64,000 nucleotides of DNA from Trichomonas vaginalis G3. Taxonomy: Eukaryota > Parabasalia > Trichomonadida > Trichomonadidae. A program made the translations under genes and the position numbers. The DNA is taken from assembly GCF_026262505.1 (NCBI RefSeq), contig NC_067208.1, positions 12,471,962 through 12,535,961 on the forward strand, read 5' to 3'. Position 1 is the first letter of the stretch. Each line of letters opens with the position of its first letter. Shown in pieces: positions 60,983-64,000 of the stretch. The notes under the pieces were generated by a model. It was given only the letters and a program-made list of their open reading frames with translations. It did no database searches and was not told the DNA's origin.

Positions 60983-61401
60983 ACTCTGACACTCTAATAT
61001 TAATTTCTGAATCGGTTTTACATCATTGAGCAATAATTATTAAATCTTGAAAATTAAGGCTGTATATGTAAGATTCCTAAAGGGATCAAAACTCTGACAT
61101 AGAAAAAATTATATTTTTGAGATACAAATGGGTCGGTTTGATCATTGAATTAAATTCAATTTTTATATCACCTCAATCAATTATTTGTCTGCTGATAGAG
61201 TTGTTAGATTCCCGACGATAGGTGTCTTGGAAGATTTGCCTGGTGTCATCATAGTGTCTTTAAATCAAAAATTTTATTTTGGAGTTAGTTTTATTGATTT
61301 TTCAATAAAAAACATTTCTAAAACAAGAAAATAAAACGATAAAATATTTATATTTTATATAAGGATCTTATATATTTAAAATAAATATCATTTTATTTTT
61401 T

Positions 61402-62183
61402 TCATTGGTGTCTGTCAAACTTACCTGCCATGGACTCTTTCATAAGTTCCATGAAATCGTCTTCGGACAATCTGGGGAAAAGTATTATGTCAGTAAGTAT
61501 TCTTTTAACATCCTTACTTAAACTCTTTGCTGTCTGTACACAAATGACAACTGAGATGTTAAAGTGTCTGAGCTTCTTAAGAATTCGACACATATCTTGT
61601 TCTCTGTTCTTTAACAAAGGATGAGAGGCGAAATCATCTAAGATAAGAAGACATCTATGAGGGTAAGTCTTCCAATCGTAAGATTGCAATTTCTTCGAAA
61701 TGTATTCTATCTCTTTCTGTTTGTTTCTGAAGTGGTGTTTGTCTAATATTCTCTGCATTTCCTCATTAGGTTCTTTAAACTTCGAATTTATATACTCATT
61801 TATAGCATTATACTTCAAAACTCTTCTTTGGTACTTCTTTATCCAATCTAACAACTCAGTATCCTTTATACATACTAACTTAGACTTCTTTATAATATCT
61901 TTGAACGAATTGACGGTTTGGTCAAATTGACCAGAAGTACTACAAATAACAACTAACTCATAAAATGGGTTCTTCTCATCTAGTTCTTGTTGTTGTGCAG
62001 CCATTTTAAGATAAGTGAAAGTCTTACCCGACCCAGGTGGTGCAATTAGACCTGTTATACCATTCTGAGCAAATAAGAACTTTTCATGTATAGGCTTTAT
62101 CTGAGCATTTTCTAACTTCCTCTTGTTCTTGTTTAAAACATTCTCAAATTTCTTGTCAATGTCAGCAAACTTTTTTCTAACAT
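61402..62183 (-). pseudogene. Packaging ATPase (copy D)
   Basis: Identical to copy C by inspection, including the missing A in the A run after the start and the shortened C-terminus (MAGKFDRHQ). Confidence 0.85.
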
Positions 62184-62219
62184 ATTTTTAGAAAAATTAA
62201 AATTTTTATCTTTTAGAAA

Positions 62220-62672
62220 ATGTCTAGCGATTTCGCTATCTATATTCGAGACAAGCTTTTCGACAGCAAAACATCTGTAGACCATAAAACCTTACATAAT
62301 GTAAACAAGAAAGGTGAATTTGTTCTAAAGTTCTGTTTCTGGGAATATGACAAGAACCATAAAACATTACAAAGAGCAGTCTTAAAATTTGTCAATGACA
62401 GACTTGTTGACAGAGATGACGCCGATTGGAAAGATGAAGTCCAACAAAAGTTCTTAGAATGCAAAGAAGACACATGCGCTGTTCTTGAAGATGAAATAGA
62501 AAACAGAATAGAAGAGCTATTAAAGGACAAAGAACTTTTACATAGATATGGTTCTGAGAAATTTGACATATCTCCACCAGAGAAGAAGAAGAAAGAAAAG
62601 AAAGAAAAGAAAGTAGAAGAAGAGAAGAAAGAACCAGAGCCAATTCCACCGAAGAAGAAATTTGACATGTAA
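62220..62672 (+). CDS. Gene 7, 150-residue protein (copy D)
   Basis: Intact and identical to 48772-49224. It diverges from the ATPase by 36 bases and converges on gene 6 through the same 22-bp palindrome (62670-62691). Confidence 0.75.
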   Translation: MSSDFAIYIRDKLFDSKTSVDHKTLHNVNKKGEFVLKFCFWEYDKNHKTLQRAVLKFVNDRLVDRDDADWKDEVQQKFLECKEDTCAVLEDEIENRIEELLKDKELLHRYGSEKFDISPPEKKKKEKKEKKVEEEKKEPEPIPPKKKFDM

Positions 62673-62688
62673 AAATAAAATTTTATTT

Positions 62689-63107
62689 TTAGAACATTTC
62701 TGGGTCAATGTCAATGTTCTCTTCCTCTTTAGGAGTAAACACTGGCTTAGACTCTAATAGCTTTTTACCCAATTTACCTTGAACTTCTACAACTTTAGAC
62801 TCATAATATTCATAGTCGTCTGTCTTCTTTGGTTCATAAGGTATAACAAGTTTGTATGCTTTGCCTTCTTTAAGGTTTGAGAACCTTCTGTCAAAACTTT
62901 CTTTGACTGCTAACAAACCTTCTATGTCTAAGTCTTCAAATTTCGCACCATTTTAGTCACAATAGCAAACTTAACTGGTTCGATGTTCCAAACTTTGCTG
63001 AATGAAGACTTTTCAAAATGGTAGAAATAAACATTCAAATATGTGAATGGGTCTAGTTCTTCTTTAACTCCTGACATGTACTTGTTTACTGAAATCTATT
63101 TCGTCAT
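62689..63107 (-). pseudogene. Gene 6 (copy D)
   Basis: Same early stop at codon 4 and same missing T as copy C. The only difference seen is LLAVKES here against LLTVKES in C (62910 against 49462). The Ala agrees with copy B, so C carries the derived base. Confidence 0.7.
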
Positions 63108-63143
63108 CTTTTCTATCGGATAAAAAATATTTTTTTTTAAAAT

Positions 63144-64000
63144 TTACTCAGAAAAAATTTTCTTTGTATATACACCATTCTGAACATCTAAAAGACTTTT
63201 GACATTTGCCAAGAATGTTCGTTTAGACGCTGGCATATAACCATACTCTTGACAATATTGTTTATACGAATCGTACAATGACCTTTCATCTAATGACACA
63301 AAGTCAGTTTCATCTACGAACAGTTCATAAACACTCTTGTTTGCTTCTAACAATGTTTGTCTCTCTTCGGTATGTGGAATTTGTCTTGGATTGAACTTAG
63401 AAATATCTAATGTCATGAAATATGAGAACAAGTGGTTGTAAAAGTCAGATGTCAAACATTCTGACAAAGCGTCAAAATATTCAGTATCTTGCATATGAGC
63501 TTCTGACGTTCTGACAACTACATATCTTCTGTCAGAACTTTCTAACTGCATCGGAACAGCATTGTTTGAAACCATAATGAAGTTTGCAACATTTTCACAA
63601 ACTCTTTGGTCTTTATACTTTCTTTCAACAACTCCAACTTTGTCTGTTATAAGACTCTTCAAAGCATCTGAGTTCAAAACTTTTGTTGTATCTATACTTT
63701 GAAGTTCATTGCAAACTATAAGTTTCATATTCTCTATTGAGGAGTTAAACTTGCCACAGATGTTTTCTAAGTTTGTCATATTCGGATTCGAATAACCTTC
63801 TAACAGTTTGCACAAAATATCTGTAAAGAAAGTATTCTTACCAGTTCCTTGTTTTCCAATTATAATGAGAGCAGTTTCATTTTTAGCACTTGGATGTTGT
63901 AAGATATTTGCAAACCAACATAAGATATACTCATAAACCTTTTCGTTTCCATTGCATATAATTTCTTTGACATGGTCTAACCAAGCTTCTATAATACTGT
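63144..64000 (-). CDS. SF3 helicase (copy D), cut by the window edge
   Basis: C-terminal 285 codons, identical to copy C, ending KKIFSE. Walker A (63830-63860), Walker B and motif C are present. The N-terminus lies beyond position 64000. Confidence 0.85.
   Translation of the reverse strand, partial: SIIEAWLDHVKEIICNGNEKVYEYILCWFANILQHPSAKNETALIIIGKQGTGKNTFFTDILCKLLEGYSNPNMTNLENICGKFNSSIENMKLIVCNELQSIDTTKVLNSDALKSLITDKVGVVERKYKDQRVCENVANFIMVSNNAVPMQLESSDRRYVVVRTSEAHMQDTEYFDALSECLTSDFYNHLFSYFMTLDISKFNPRQIPHTEERQTLLEANKSVYELFVDETDFVSLDERSLYDSYKQYCQEYGYMPASKRTFLANVKSLLDVQNGVYTKKIFSE

Larger units (their letters stand above)
61340..64000 (-). mobile_element. PLV-like viral element, copy D (cargo end missing, runs off window)
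   Basis: 61340-64000 matches 47892-50552 base for base as far as I compared, with a single difference seen (62910 C against 49462 T). The match starts exactly at the methylase stop codon of copy C. No terminal repeat precedes it; glycosyltransferase-side host sequence abuts directly. Confidence 0.85.

Noticed and set aside
61031-61033. Extended start for the glycosyltransferase 17 codons upstream of M at 60982.
   Set aside because: The upstream codon is TTG, not expected as a start in this eukaryote; the ATG at 60982 gives a proper signal anchor.
1-64000. tRNA or rRNA genes.
   Set aside because: No cloverleaf-like conserved blocks or rRNA-like conserved stretches were noticed on either strand.

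Overview
The window reads as nuclear DNA of a trichomonad parasite, most likely Trichomonas vaginalis or a close relative. It is AT-rich and has no visible introns. It carries ankyrin-repeat proteins, a BspA-type leucine-rich-repeat relic, a very large Ser/Thr-rich surface protein, a GT61-type glycosyltransferase, a mariner transposon, and an initiator-like motif overlapping a start codon. The species name is inference; the protein families are read from the sequence.

Layout. 1-1170: small genes that look like a Maverick/Polinton remnant, with a 100-base gap. 1.4-2.9 kb: decayed BspA-like gene. 3.2-10.7 kb: host genes (ankyrin, an unrecognised 1,124-residue protein, BTB-like plus ankyrin). 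10.9-11.1 kb: MITE-like palindrome. 11.4-33.5 kb: two copies (A forward, B reverse) of a viral-type element, head to head around a 25-base assembly gap. 33.6-46.0 kb: host surface-protein gene broken by a mariner insertion and by frameshifts. 46.2-46.8 kb: a degenerate Arf/G-alpha-like protein. 47.2-59.2 kb: a complete copy (C) of the viral-type element with both ends. 59.8-61.0 kb: glycosyltransferase. 61.3-64.0 kb: start of a fourth copy (D), almost identical to part of C.

The main discovery is this roughly 12 kb element, which resembles a polinton-like virus (PLV). From the right end of copy C inward it carries: a fast-evolving acidic protein; a large coiled-coil, Pro/Gln-rich, basic protein; a double-jelly-roll-type major capsid protein; a small gene antisense to the capsid 3' end; two further proteins, one a possible penton; an SF3 helicase; two small proteins; a packaging ATPase; and a swappable cargo gene (Dam-like methylase in C, KilA-N protein in B). 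No DNA polymerase, integrase or protease is seen. Terminal inverted repeats of about 64 bp contain a hairpin whose stem changes in a compensated way between copies. A second inverted repeat with an invariant AT-rich loop and AACGG motifs lies upstream of the fast-evolving gene and is a candidate origin or control site.

The capsid proteins and ATPase would form and fill a virion, and the SF3 helicase would serve replication. The compact divergent and convergent gene pairs use TAAA stop/poly(A) contexts typical of the host. Most copies carry frameshifts. They are densest in copy A, where they may partly reflect sequence quality, because substitutions look few.
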